Source: Anoxynatronum sibiricum (lineage in GTDB: Bacteria > Bacillota > Clostridia > Peptostreptococcales > Tindalliaceae). From it: a stretch of 64,000 bases of DNA. Every line of letters begins with the position of its first letter. Positions within the stretch are counted from its first letter, which is position 1. Where the stretch lies: contig NZ_JBCITM010000012.1 of NCBI RefSeq assembly GCF_039414295.1, positions 1 to 64,000 of the forward strand, written 5' to 3'. Under the pieces are notes generated by a model. The model ran no database searches and had not been told where the DNA came from. It was given only the letters and a program-made list of their open reading frames with translations. Shown here in pieces: positions 24,067-31,366 of this stretch. The translations under genes and the position numbers were made by a program.

Positions 24067-25740
24067 TTATTCAGCCCAGCCGATGGCGGGCAGATCCAGG
24101 CCGTACACTTGGGCATCATAGTTGGCCAGCTTTTTATTGAACACCAGCAGGGTGACATCGTTAAAGAGGGGGATGATGGGCTGTTCTTCCGCTGAGATTT
24201 CCTGAATTTCCTGATAGATGGCATGGCGGCGGTCCAGGTTCAGTTCGCCATCGACGGCGGCCATGAGTTCATTCACCCGGGGATTATCGTAACCCAGGCG
24301 ATAACCCACGTTCTGGTCACCGTCGGGAAGCATGAACCGGCGGAAGATGGTGGCGGCTTCGCTGTTGGACAAACCCTGTTGCGCCCGGGCCAAATGGTGG
24401 GTGCCTGCTTTCATTTCTTCCCGCACCGCGGTCCATTCCATCACCTGAATGGTGGCATCCAGACCGATTTCAGAAAACCAGACAGAAAGCAGTTCCGCCT
24501 CGGTTTTTTGAAGGGGTTCCCCGCCGTTGACATAGAAGGTGATGGGCACCCGCTGGTCTCCCAGTACTTCGGCAGCCAGGGTTTTGGCCTTTTCAGGGTC
24601 GTAGGTCACGGGGATGTCATGATAGAAAGGGGTGCTGTAGTTCAGAATGTTGGTGGTGGGGGTTCCAAAGCCGTGATGCAGTTCATTCACAAAAGTTTCC
24701 CGGTCGATGATCAGGCTGGCGGCCTGGCGCATGCGCACATCATCAAAGGGGAAGGTGGTGCCGTTGGGAATGAGAAAACGAATCATGGTGGATTTGGTGC
24801 TGGAAAGGCCAAACCGTTCATCTTTCACCAGCTCTTCCGCCAAAGCGGGTGTGATGGCACTTAAATCAAGTACGCCCATGATTTCTTCTGCCTTCATGGC
24901 GGCAAAGCGGGTGTCCACATCGGGAATCACTCGAATGCGAATGGTGTTGGCCACGGCTTTTTCGCCGTAATAATCTTCGTTTCGTTCCAGTACCAGGTAT
25001 TCATCCAGCACATTTTCCACCAGGCGGAAAGGGCCGGTTCCCTGGGCAAGGCCGTTGAAATAACCATCTTCTGAGAAGTTGTGAGGGCTGTACATGGCAC
25101 TGCCGAAGTTCACCATGTTGTAAAGCTGGGTGGGGGCAGGCTGGGAAAAGACCAGCTGAACCGTATGGTCATCCACTTTGAGCACTTCCTGCAGATTGGG
25201 GTAGTGGGTGTCGACATGAAGGGGATAGAAAGAAGACGTTTTGACTTCCCCGCCCATACGTTCAAAATTGGCCAGCACCGCATCGGCATCAAAGGGGGTG
25301 CCGTCATGGAAGGTAACACCCTGGCGCAGGTGGAAGGTCCACTGGTGGCCGTCTTCTGACATTTCCCAGTCTTCTGCCAGGCCGGGAATGGGAGAGGCGT
25401 TACTGTCCTGACTCACCAGGGGTTCCCAGACAAAGAGAATAGAGCTGCAGTAGTAGGCGTCCCGTTCGCCGGGGGCCAGGTTACGACGGCCGGCCAGTAC
25501 AATTTCAGCGTCAGGGTCAACAGGGGTGTTGGCTTCTGCCACAGCGGGGGCGGTGCTTTCAGCTGCGGGGGTACCGGCGGGTTCGTTCGCTGCAGCGGGG
25601 GCAGCGGGGCTGCAACCAGTGATAAGAAGCATCATCGCCAACAGGAGGGTGAGCAGCAGTGTAAAAGGCTGTTTTCCATGAAAGACGTTGGTGGGGAGCT
25701 GATTCGTTTTGCGGAGAGGGACTAAAGATAACTGTTTCAT
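24067..25740 (-). CDS. Extracellular substrate-binding lipoprotein, peptide/nickel family (NikA/OppA-like)
   Basis: A 557-residue family-5 solute-binding protein. A hydrophobic segment ends in the lipobox LITGC (near residue 37), followed by an Ala/Pro linker. The mature protein shows the family course: LAEDWEMSEDGHQWTFHLRQG, HDGTPFDADAVLANFERM, TGPFRLVEN and the late DRRHAIYQEIQEI. ATG 25740 follows GAAGG. It sits in a cobalamin-riboswitch transcript 29 bases after a CbiL-like gene, so cobalt (or nickel), free or chelated, is the likely cargo. That is inferred from regulation and neighbours, not from binding residues. Confidence 0.88.
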   Translation of the reverse strand: MKQLSLVPLRKTNQLPTNVFHGKQPFTLLLTLLLAMMLLITGCSPAAPAAANEPAGTPAAESTAPAVAEANTPVDPDAEIVLAGRRNLAPGERDAYYCSSILFVWEPLVSQDSNASPIPGLAEDWEMSEDGHQWTFHLRQGVTFHDGTPFDADAVLANFERMGGEVKTSSFYPLHVDTHYPNLQEVLKVDDHTVQLVFSQPAPTQLYNMVNFGSAMYSPHNFSEDGYFNGLAQGTGPFRLVENVLDEYLVLERNEDYYGEKAVANTIRIRVIPDVDTRFAAMKAEEIMGVLDLSAITPALAEELVKDERFGLSSTKSTMIRFLIPNGTTFPFDDVRMRQAASLIIDRETFVNELHHGFGTPTTNILNYSTPFYHDIPVTYDPEKAKTLAAEVLGDQRVPITFYVNGGEPLQKTEAELLSVWFSEIGLDATIQVMEWTAVREEMKAGTHHLARAQQGLSNSEAATIFRRFMLPDGDQNVGYRLGYDNPRVNELMAAVDGELNLDRRHAIYQEIQEISAEEQPIIPLFNDVTLLVFNKKLANYDAQVYGLDLPAIGWAE

Positions 25741-25769
25741 TGATTGACCTTCTTTCAGGTGTGTTTTTT

Positions 25770-26234
25770 TCATGAAATCACAGACCGCTTGTGATGGACT
25801 CGTCGGTGGAAGAACCAGGCGACGCCTCCGAAAAGCACCCACATACCACCCACCACAGGCCATTTGTGAAGCCGGCGCTGGGTGGTGCCGACGATCCACT
25901 GGGCCCGGTGGCCCAAACCGTCATCCACCAGAATGGTGTGGGGGTTTTCCAGATGACCGAAAGCATAGATCCCTTCATCATCCAGCCGGCCTTCTTCCAT
26001 CACGTGGCCGATGGGGTCCAGTACGGTGACCACCGTGCGGCGGGAAAAGCCGCCTCCGTCATAGGAAACCTGCACCCGGTCCCCTTCAAGGGGATCAATG
26101 TGCAGGGAGTGGGCCCAGACTGGCTGCCACAGGGCCATGAAGAGCATGGCGCTCATGATGACCATGGCTGAAATAGCAGGAAAAATCAGTCGATGGCGGC
26201 TGGAGAAAAACGGAAAAGACGGAAAAACCAGCAT
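25770..26234 (-). CDS. Cobalt/nickel ECF transporter accessory protein (CbiL/NikL-like)
   Basis: A 154-residue protein with an N-terminal signal or membrane segment ending in WAHSLHIDPLEG, a central beta-rich extracytoplasmic domain with several histidines, and a C-terminal membrane segment (GGMWVLFGGVAWFFHRR). This layout is that of NikL/CbiL accessory subunits, which accompany CbiM in place of the small CbiN. Its ATG overlaps the cbiM stop (TGATG). The mature N-terminus beginning with His after the signal peptide could bind the metal. Assignment rests on layout and context. Confidence 0.7.
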   Translation of the reverse strand: MLVFPSFPFFSSRHRLIFPAISAMVIMSAMLFMALWQPVWAHSLHIDPLEGDRVQVSYDGGGFSRRTVVTVLDPIGHVMEEGRLDDEGIYAFGHLENPHTILVDDGLGHRAQWIVGTTQRRLHKWPVVGGMWVLFGGVAWFFHRRVHHKRSVIS

Positions 26235-26842
26235 CAGGCAACCCCTCCTTCTTCAAGCCACTGGGGTTTGGCCCGGGCCATCAGCTGCAGGGCAAAGCCG
26301 GTGACGACGGCTTCGATGGCCACCAGGGGAAGGTGGCCGATGATCAGCAGGTTTACCACTGAGGCGGCACCCCGGGCAAAGAGGGGCTGGCTGGTTACCA
26401 GCAACAGCACCAGAATAGCCACGGTGAGCACGGTGGCCAGCGCGCCGGCGACCATTCCCTTCACTAAGGGACTCAGAGAGAGCCGCAGGTACACCTGGCG
26501 GGCGGTGAGGGCAGGAATGGCCAGCATGAGGGTGTTGGCCCCCAGACTGGTGAGACCGCCGTGCTGGAACAGGATGGCTTGCAGCAGCAAGCCGATGAAG
26601 AGGGCGACGGGTGCCCGGCGTCCCAGCATCACTCCCAGCAGCCCTGCAATGAGGGGATGAATGGAAGAGGGGCCCACGGGAATGCTGATGAGGGAGACGG
26701 CAAAAAAAGTGCCTGTCATCAGACTGATTTTAGGGATTTCTTCTTCCTGAATCTGTTTCAGACCATAGCCAACCAGGGCTGCGGTACCCGCATAGGTAAT
26801 GGCGATGGTGGGGGCGTTCAACACACCGTCGGCTAAATGCAT
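26234..26842 (-). CDS. cbiM: Cobalt ECF transporter substrate-specific subunit CbiM
   Basis: A 202-residue membrane protein starting MHLADGVL, with the invariant His2 that coordinates Co(II)/Ni(II) at the N-terminus of CbiM/NikM. It continues with PVGPSSIHPLIAGLLGVMLG, the second family signature, and about six membrane segments. AAAGGAGG precedes the ATG. Regulation by a cobalamin riboswitch argues for cobalt over nickel. It needs CbiQ and CbiO, which are encoded in the adjacent second riboswitch unit. Confidence 0.93.
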   Translation of the reverse strand: MHLADGVLNAPTIAITYAGTAALVGYGLKQIQEEEIPKISLMTGTFFAVSLISIPVGPSSIHPLIAGLLGVMLGRRAPVALFIGLLLQAILFQHGGLTSLGANTLMLAIPALTARQVYLRLSLSPLVKGMVAGALATVLTVAILVLLLVTSQPLFARGAASVVNLLIIGHLPLVAIEAVVTGFALQLMARAKPQWLEEGGVA

Positions 26843-26903
26843 GGCTCATTGCCTCCTTTGATGGGTGTTCAAGAGTGGTTATCATCTCTTGGTGTACATT
26901 CGC

Positions 26904-27386
26904 TTAGTGGGTTATTTGATTTTCGGGGGTCAGGACTTCGCCGGTCTGGCCTAAAAACTGCAGGTTAAACTCTTCCGGCAGGTGTTCGGCAAAAAGCATG
27001 TACCGCCCCGCTTCTTCAATGGTAAAGTAAAAATGAGTACCCGCCGGGTTCAATTTCAGGGTGTATCCGTAATCCGGCAGGGCGGTGAAGGTGCCATCGG
27101 CGGCAATCACTTCTTTTTCTGCTTCCAGCACGTGTTGGCCGTGATGTTCCAGATCGGTGATGGAACCATCCATCAGTACAAAGGCCAGGTCCATGGATTC
27201 ATCTTCACTTTCTTCAAAAGTGATTTCGTAAGTTCCGATTTCCAGATTCAGTTCGCCGCTCCATTCGTAGGGCAGGTCGCCATGCTCGTGGCCATGGTCA
27301 TTTTCGGCAGTGCTGCCGGTACATCCATGGAACAGCAGGGCGGCCAGAAGCAGCAGGATGGTCAGGCTCAAAATGTTTTTTTTCAT
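26904..27386 (-). CDS. Histidine-rich metal-binding lipoprotein, probable accessory subunit of the cobalt transporter
   Basis: A 160-residue lipoprotein: signal peptide ending LFHGC (residue 22), then a HGHEHGD metal-binding motif (near residue 32) and a beta-rich domain rich in acidic residues and His. It is the first gene of the riboswitch transcript, directly before cbiM, which is the place NikK-type extracytoplasmic proteins hold in NikKMLQO systems. GGGAGG precedes the ATG. I infer that it captures Co(II) outside the membrane and passes it to CbiM; no enzyme motif is seen. Confidence 0.6.
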   Translation of the reverse strand: MKKNILSLTILLLLAALLFHGCTGSTAENDHGHEHGDLPYEWSGELNLEIGTYEITFEESEDESMDLAFVLMDGSITDLEHHGQHVLEAEKEVIAADGTFTALPDYGYTLKLNPAGTHFYFTIEEAGRYMLFAEHLPEEFNLQFLGQTGEVLTPENQITH

Positions 27387-27470
27387 GATTGATTCCTCCC
27401 AAAAAGGTTGATGTGAACGTGGTGTATGTGAGCTGAATAGATGATCCTTTCAGGGAGGGACAGGACTGAC

Positions 27471-27501
27471 AAAAAAAATCCCCTGGCCATTGGCCAAGGG
27501 T
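27471..27501 (-). terminator. Terminator of the first cobalamin riboswitch
   Basis: On the minus strand CCCTTGGCC pairs with GGCCAGGGG around an AAT loop and is followed by A plus eight T. It lies between the B12 box and the lipoprotein gene, the expected place for a B12-dependent expression platform. Confidence 0.85.
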
Positions 27502-27567
27502 TTTTCCCATCAAAAATCCTCTGGTCGCCAAACAGGCATACATCCCATGCTTGCTGGCTGCTTTCAA

Positions 27568-27718
27568 GGCCGGTCTCCTGGCTCATGATTCCTCCGCCGC
27601 CCTTCCCTTCCCAGATCTTTTGATCCAGTGGTTTGACAGGGCATTGTCATCATCTACAGTGGTGGGTCCGCGCCGGCTTGCCCGGCTTCCCGATTCTCTT
27701 CTTTCGAAGCACCTTAAA
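27568..27718 (-). ncRNA. Cobalamin riboswitch 1 (cbiM unit)
   Basis: On the minus strand the leader has the conserved B12 box AGCCAGGAGACCGGCC (27568-27583), the upstream GCGCGGACCCACCACTG and ACAATGCCC segments, GGGAAG...GGGCGG, and a 5' AAGGTGC near 27715. These are the hallmarks of the adenosylcobalamin riboswitch. It controls the transcript carrying the lipoprotein, cbiM, cbiL-like and Opp/Nik-type genes through the terminator at 27471-27501. Confidence 0.93.
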
Positions 27719-27743
27719 AGGATTGTCCGATTCAGTTACCTTC

Positions 27744-27772
27744 AGTATAGGGGGAGAAAGCCTGTTTGTCAA
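27744..27772 (-). promoter_or_regulatory. Sigma-A promoter of riboswitch unit 1
   Basis: On the minus strand TTGACA (27767-27772) and TATACT (27744-27749) have a 17-base spacer. Transcription would begin about 20 nt before the aptamer. The sequence around it closely resembles the promoter of unit 2 at 29908-29936. Confidence 0.85.
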
Positions 27773-27778
27773 ATGTGT

Positions 27779-27823
27779 GTCATACGTCTGCAGGTCATAC
27801 GTCTGTGGGTCATGCATCAGAAG
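27779..27823 (+). repeat. 15-bp tandem repeat upstream of riboswitch promoter 1
   Basis: GTCATACGTCTGCAG, GTCATACGTCTGTGG and GTCATGCATCAGAAG follow one another; the first two differ at two positions. They lie just upstream of the -35 element on the minus strand. A regulator-binding role or simple slippage repeat are both possible. Confidence 0.7.
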
Positions 27824-27904
27824 TTGCTCGACCTCGATAGGCGTGACGCCACCTCGATCTTCTCTCAATAAGCGAATGAAGTTGAATCACTTTTGAGTTG
27901 AGGC

Positions 27905-28696
27905 TCAGTCCTTTATCAAGGCCAGGGCTTCTTCAACATTTCGGGGCTGACGGGGATGACCGGCAAAAAGCCGGGCCAGCAGGGGCATGGGGAGCTTGGC
28001 GGCTGTCAGCAAGGGAGCGTCGGTGAGCACCTCCAGAGGCGGGCCCTGGGCCAGCACTTCCCCTTCCCGCAGCAGAATGACTTCGTCTGCCCAGGCATAG
28101 GCCAGTTCCAGATCATGGGTGCTGAAAATCAGGGAACGTCCCTGGGCAATCCACTCATCCAATACCTGGCGAAACTGTTCCTGAGCATGGGGATCCAGGC
28201 CTGAAAAAGGTTCGTCACATACGATGAGTTGGGGGTCGGTGGCCAGCAGACCGGCAATGGCCGCCCGTTTTTTCTGCCCAAGGCTCAGCTGATAAGGCGG
28301 CTTTTCTCCCAGTGCGGCCAGGCCTACCTGATCAAGGGAACGGGTGACAGACTGGGCTGTTGCTGTCTTGGAGAATCCCAGATTCCGGGGGCCAAAGGCC
28401 ACATCCCGGGCAACGGTGGTGGCAAAAAGCTGGTGGTCTGGGTAATCAAAGAGAAATCCCACCTGCCGCCGCAGCTGGGGGAGCGTCTGGCGGGTGACGG
28501 GAATGCCCAGCACTGTTACCTGGCCCTGCTGGGGCAGAAAAGTGCCGTTCAGGTGGTACAGCAACGTGGTTTTACCACTGCCATTGACGCCCAGCAGGGC
28601 GGTGCGTCGGCCGGGGGCAATTTGCAGGTGAATTTGCTTCAGGCCGGTGGTGCCGTCTCCATAGGTATAGAACAGGTTTTGGATGTGAACCATCAT
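27905..28696 (-). CDS. cbiO: Cobalt ECF transporter ATPase CbiO
   Basis: A 263-residue ATPase: Walker A GVNGSGKTT near residue 39, a Q-loop in the GFLFDYPDHQLF stretch typical of CbiO/EcfA, signature LSLGQKKRAAIAG near residue 140 and Walker B LIVCDEPFSGLDP. Its ATG (28696) overlaps the cbiQ stop (ATGA), and AAGGGGG lies upstream. The open frame runs further 5' but inside cbiQ. It energises CbiM-mediated cobalt uptake together with CbiQ. Confidence 0.95.
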   Translation of the reverse strand: MMVHIQNLFYTYGDGTTGLKQIHLQIAPGRRTALLGVNGSGKTTLLYHLNGTFLPQQGQVTVLGIPVTRQTLPQLRRQVGFLFDYPDHQLFATTVARDVAFGPRNLGFSKTATAQSVTRSLDQVGLAALGEKPPYQLSLGQKKRAAIAGLLATDPQLIVCDEPFSGLDPHAQEQFRQVLDEWIAQGRSLIFSTHDLELAYAWADEVILLREGEVLAQGPPLEVLTDAPLLTAAKLPMPLLARLFAGHPRQPRNVEEALALIKD

Positions 28697-29439
28697 GGCA
28701 GCAACCCCCTTTCCAGAAAGATGAAACACAGAAATAACAGGATCAGCAGCAGGGTGACACCCTTCTCCACAAGCCCCATGGGGGGCGGTGTCTCTGAGGG
28801 AATGTGGCCATTGAAAGACCGGGCCTTCAGTGCCCGGTAAACCTGTTCGGAATGATCGGAAGCTTTCAGAAAAAAGCCGCCGATCCATTCTCCCCAGAAG
28901 GGAAGCTGCTCTCTAAGGGACAGTTTTTCCATGCCCCGGGACTGGAGGGCCCGGCGACCGCTGATGACATCCTGGCGCACCATGATGAAGTAGCGAAAGC
29001 TGAGGAGGAGAATGGTGGTCATCACCTCAGGCATTTTCAGAAGGGTGAGGCCTTCCAGCAATGCTTCGCGGCTGCGGCTGGTGCCCAGGTAGATCAGCAC
29101 CAGGGTGGCGTTGAAGATCCGCAGGGCCAGGGTGGCGGCGATGAGACGGTTTTCATGGGGCGGCGGCCAGCCCTGGGCGATGAGCAGGGGCAGGGTGAGT
29201 ACCAGCAGCATGGGCAGAACCATGAGAAGCCGCCACCAGGCGGCGGGAGTCATCCGGTTGCCGGTGAACAGAAAAAGCAACAGCACTGGCAGCAGCAGTG
29301 CCATTGTTTCCGGCCGCTCCAGCAGCACCATGCCCCACAGCACCACAAAGGCGTTGACAATGGCAAGGCCGGGGTGGGTCACCAGCAATGAGGTTGATCT
29401 CAGCATTGAAGCGTGGTTGGCTGCGGGCGGCGTGGGCAT
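28693..29439 (-). CDS. cbiQ: Cobalt ECF transporter transmembrane subunit CbiQ
   Basis: A 248-residue protein with several N-terminal membrane segments. Late in the sequence come the two cytoplasmic coupling helices with the EcfT-type arginine motifs (ISGRRALQSRGM near residue 162 and YRALKARSF near residue 208) that bind the ATPases. AGGAAG precedes the ATG. First gene of riboswitch unit 2. Confidence 0.92.
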   Translation of the reverse strand: MPTPPAANHASMLRSTSLLVTHPGLAIVNAFVVLWGMVLLERPETMALLLPVLLLFLFTGNRMTPAAWWRLLMVLPMLLVLTLPLLIAQGWPPPHENRLIAATLALRIFNATLVLIYLGTSRSREALLEGLTLLKMPEVMTTILLLSFRYFIMVRQDVISGRRALQSRGMEKLSLREQLPFWGEWIGGFFLKASDHSEQVYRALKARSFNGHIPSETPPPMGLVEKGVTLLLILLFLCFIFLERGLLP

Positions 29440-29535
29440 GAAGGCTTCCTGCTTTCTGATTCAGATTGATAGTCATCAGATTGATAGTCAATAGTCAAAA
29501 GATACTTCATACTGATGCGCTCATGGTTTCAATGC

Positions 29536-29570
29536 AAAAATCCCTGGCAGGCTGCGAGCCACCAGGGATT
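29536..29570 (-). terminator. Terminator of the second cobalamin riboswitch
   Basis: On the minus strand CCCTGGTGGCTCG pairs imperfectly with GCAGCCTGCCAGGG, followed by ATTTTTGC. It sits between the B12 box and cbiQ. Confidence 0.8.
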
Positions 29571-29630
29571 TTCCCATCTAAAATCCATGTCAAACCACCG
29601 CTGCGGCAGGCAGCAATGGTCATTGTTCAA

Positions 29631-29779
29631 GGCCGGTCTCCTGGCTCATGAGTCTTCCGCCGCCCTGCCTTCCCAGGGTCACCCAGTGGCCTGTCAGGGC
29701 ATTGTCCTCATTCACAGTGGTGGGTCCGCGCCGGCATGTCCGGTCTTCCCGATTCTCTTTCCTGCGAAAGCACCTTAAA
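29631..29779 (-). ncRNA. Cobalamin riboswitch 2 (cbiQO unit)
   Basis: The minus strand repeats the full set of landmarks of riboswitch 1, including an identical B12 box (29631-29646), GCGCGGACCCACCACTG, ACAATGCCC, GGGAAGGCAGGGCGGCGG and AAGGTGC (near 29775). The two aptamers are of nearly equal length and clearly paralogous. It governs cbiQ and cbiO. Confidence 0.93.
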
Positions 29780-29798
29780 CAAATCAATGTCATATAGT

Positions 29799-29904
29799 TT
29801 CTCAAGCTTCTTTAAGCTTCTTTTAATCTTCTCAAGTTTCTTAAGCTTCTTTAACCTTCTCAAGCTTCTTCACGTTCTTTAAGCCTCTTCAAGTTTCTTC
29901 TGAC
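29799..29904 (-). repeat. Degenerate 9-11-bp tandem repeats in the riboswitch 2 leader
   Basis: About eleven units of the plus-strand form TTCTCAAGC / TTCTTTAAGC run head to tail, giving a purine-rich RNA on the transcribed minus strand. They occupy almost exactly the space between the promoter's -10 element (29908-29913) and the aptamer (ending 29779). The sister riboswitch has only about 25 nt there. Confidence 0.85.
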
Positions 29905-29907
29905 TTC

Positions 29908-29936
29908 AGTATAGGTGCTGGCGAAAGGCTTGTCAA
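29908..29936 (-). promoter_or_regulatory. Sigma-A promoter of riboswitch unit 2
   Basis: Minus-strand TTGACA (29931-29936) and TATACT (29908-29913) with a 17-base spacer, nearly identical to the unit 1 promoter including flanking bases (TATACTGAAG). Confidence 0.85.
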
Positions 29937-30009
29937 ATTGCAGTCGCCGGCAAAGGGAAAGTCGGCCTGCCGGGGAGGCAGCAATGCAAAAATCAAAAAG
30001 CCGGCGGTG

Positions 30010-30897
30010 TTAGGTGATGGATGCCATGTAAATATCCCGAATGGCATCTTTCAGCATGGCATTAAAGGCATTGTCTGTTTGCTGTGCGGTCAGCCCTTCC
30101 ACCAGTGCGCGAGAGAAACTGGCGATGAGATGCGGGTTTCGGGACAGGCGTTCAACGGCTTCTTCCCGATTGTAACCGCCGGATAAAGCCACCACGCGCA
30201 GAACCCGGGGATGGGTGGTGAGATCCTGGTAAAAACCATCCCGATCTGGTATGGAGAGCTTCAGCATTACCAGTGCATCTTCAGGCAACTGGTCGAGATG
30301 GTTGAGAATTTCAATTTTCAACAGCCGTTCAGATTCGGCTTTGTCGGTGCTGTGAATATCCACTTCCGGCTCTAATATGGGAACCAGTCCGGCTGCAAGA
30401 ATCTGCTTCCCGTAATCAAACTGCTGGTCGACAATTTTTCGAATCCCTTCGGGAACAGCGCTTTTGATCACAGAACGCATTTTTGTGCCAAATATGTGAT
30501 GTTTTACAGCGCGCGCCAGCAGCTCATCCAAACCAGTCATGGGCTTCATCAGTTGGACGCCTTCTGAAACATCTGCCAGCCCCTGGTCAACTTTTAGGAA
30601 GGAAAGAATCCCTTTCTTTTCCCATAAGTAGGTTGCGGTGGGCATGCCGTCAACTAAACTGTCCATGGTTTGCTCGAACAGAATGACACCCAGGATATGA
30701 CCAGAAGTGAAAGCGGGACTGGTCATGATTCGGGAGCGCATTTCATGGACGAGTTCAAACATTTTCTCCTTACCGGTGTACTGGTCTTCTGAGATGCCGT
30801 AGGCTGCCAATGCTTTGGGGGTGCTGCCGCCACTCTGGTCGAGTGCCGCAATGAAACCCTTGCCGTTGCCCATTTTTTTAAGCTGGTGCATGTTCAT
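30010..30897 (-). CDS. Class I fructose-bisphosphate aldolase (bacterial FdaB type)
   Basis: Cleaves fructose-1,6-bisphosphate to dihydroxyacetone phosphate and glyceraldehyde-3-phosphate through a Schiff-base lysine. The 295-residue length fits the class I aldolase of Firmicutes. Motifs: FIAALDQSGGSTPKAL near residue 14, LKVDQGL near residue 96, the substrate/Schiff-base region LVPILEPEVDI near residue 170 and MLKLSIP near residue 205, and VALSGGYNREEA near residue 236. ATG 30897 is chosen; a GGGG run lies 8-11 bases upstream. It stands alone between the cobalt operon and the signalling cluster. Confidence 0.9.
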   Translation of the reverse strand: MNMHQLKKMGNGKGFIAALDQSGGSTPKALAAYGISEDQYTGKEKMFELVHEMRSRIMTSPAFTSGHILGVILFEQTMDSLVDGMPTATYLWEKKGILSFLKVDQGLADVSEGVQLMKPMTGLDELLARAVKHHIFGTKMRSVIKSAVPEGIRKIVDQQFDYGKQILAAGLVPILEPEVDIHSTDKAESERLLKIEILNHLDQLPEDALVMLKLSIPDRDGFYQDLTTHPRVLRVVALSGGYNREEAVERLSRNPHLIASFSRALVEGLTAQQTDNAFNAMLKDAIRDIYMASIT

Positions 30898-31366
30898 GCA
30901 TTTACCCCATTTCCATATTTCGACAAGACGAGTCAACCTGCACATGCAGATCGATATACGGGTAAGCCTGTAACGTGATCCCGCAGTAAGATGATATCCG
31001 GATTCGATGGGTTTAAACGCTTCCCGGGAAAGGAATTATCAGGATTTGAAGGCCAGGGGTGAGAGTTGCTGGATAAAGCTAGTGAAAGTTGTTGAACGTT
31101 GTTGAACAAAAGGAGTATCTCATTTGAAGCAGCGAGGAGAAGTCGGTGTACGCATGGGTAATTTGGCTGACATCGATTGGCGGGGATAAGAAATATAAAT
31201 ATGGATTTAAAAATGTGGATAAAAAATGGATAAAAACAAAAAAAATGGGTAAAAATAATAAATTTGGGTGGATGCGATGAGTTTGGGTAGATATAAGATG
31301 ATGGAATCAGAAAAATCTGAAAAGCAAACGACTTACCTGTACTTATTAAGTTAGGAGGCATCTTTT
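30898..31366. other. Intergenic region with short repeats, no clear gene
   Basis: Contains two perfect copies of GTTGTTGAAC (31088-31107) and an A-rich stretch with recurring GGAT/GGGT every 10-17 bases (31195-31300). AAGGAG (31110-31115) stands 8 bases before a TTG frame of 21 codons (31124-31189), a possible but unproven leader peptide. AGGAGG before 31367 is the ribosome site of the next gene. No riboswitch was recognised. Confidence 0.5.

Noticed and set aside
29799..29904. Repeat tract considered as a CRISPR array
   Set aside because: Units are only 9-11 bp, degenerate, and without spacers or cas genes.
30980..31080. Resemblance of GATGGGTTTAAA to part of a c-di-GMP-II aptamer
   Set aside because: The obligatory 3' GUAG...AACCG segment, pseudoknot and terminator are missing.
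31124..31189. Possible 21-codon leader peptide starting at TTG
   Set aside because: A good AAGGAG precedes it, but length, TTG start and lack of attenuator features leave it unsupported.
30933..31361. 142-codon open frame on the minus strand between the aldolase and CheB-CheR genes
   Set aside because: Low-complexity Phe/Ile/Pro composition produced by A-rich repeats; no ribosome-binding site or family resemblance.
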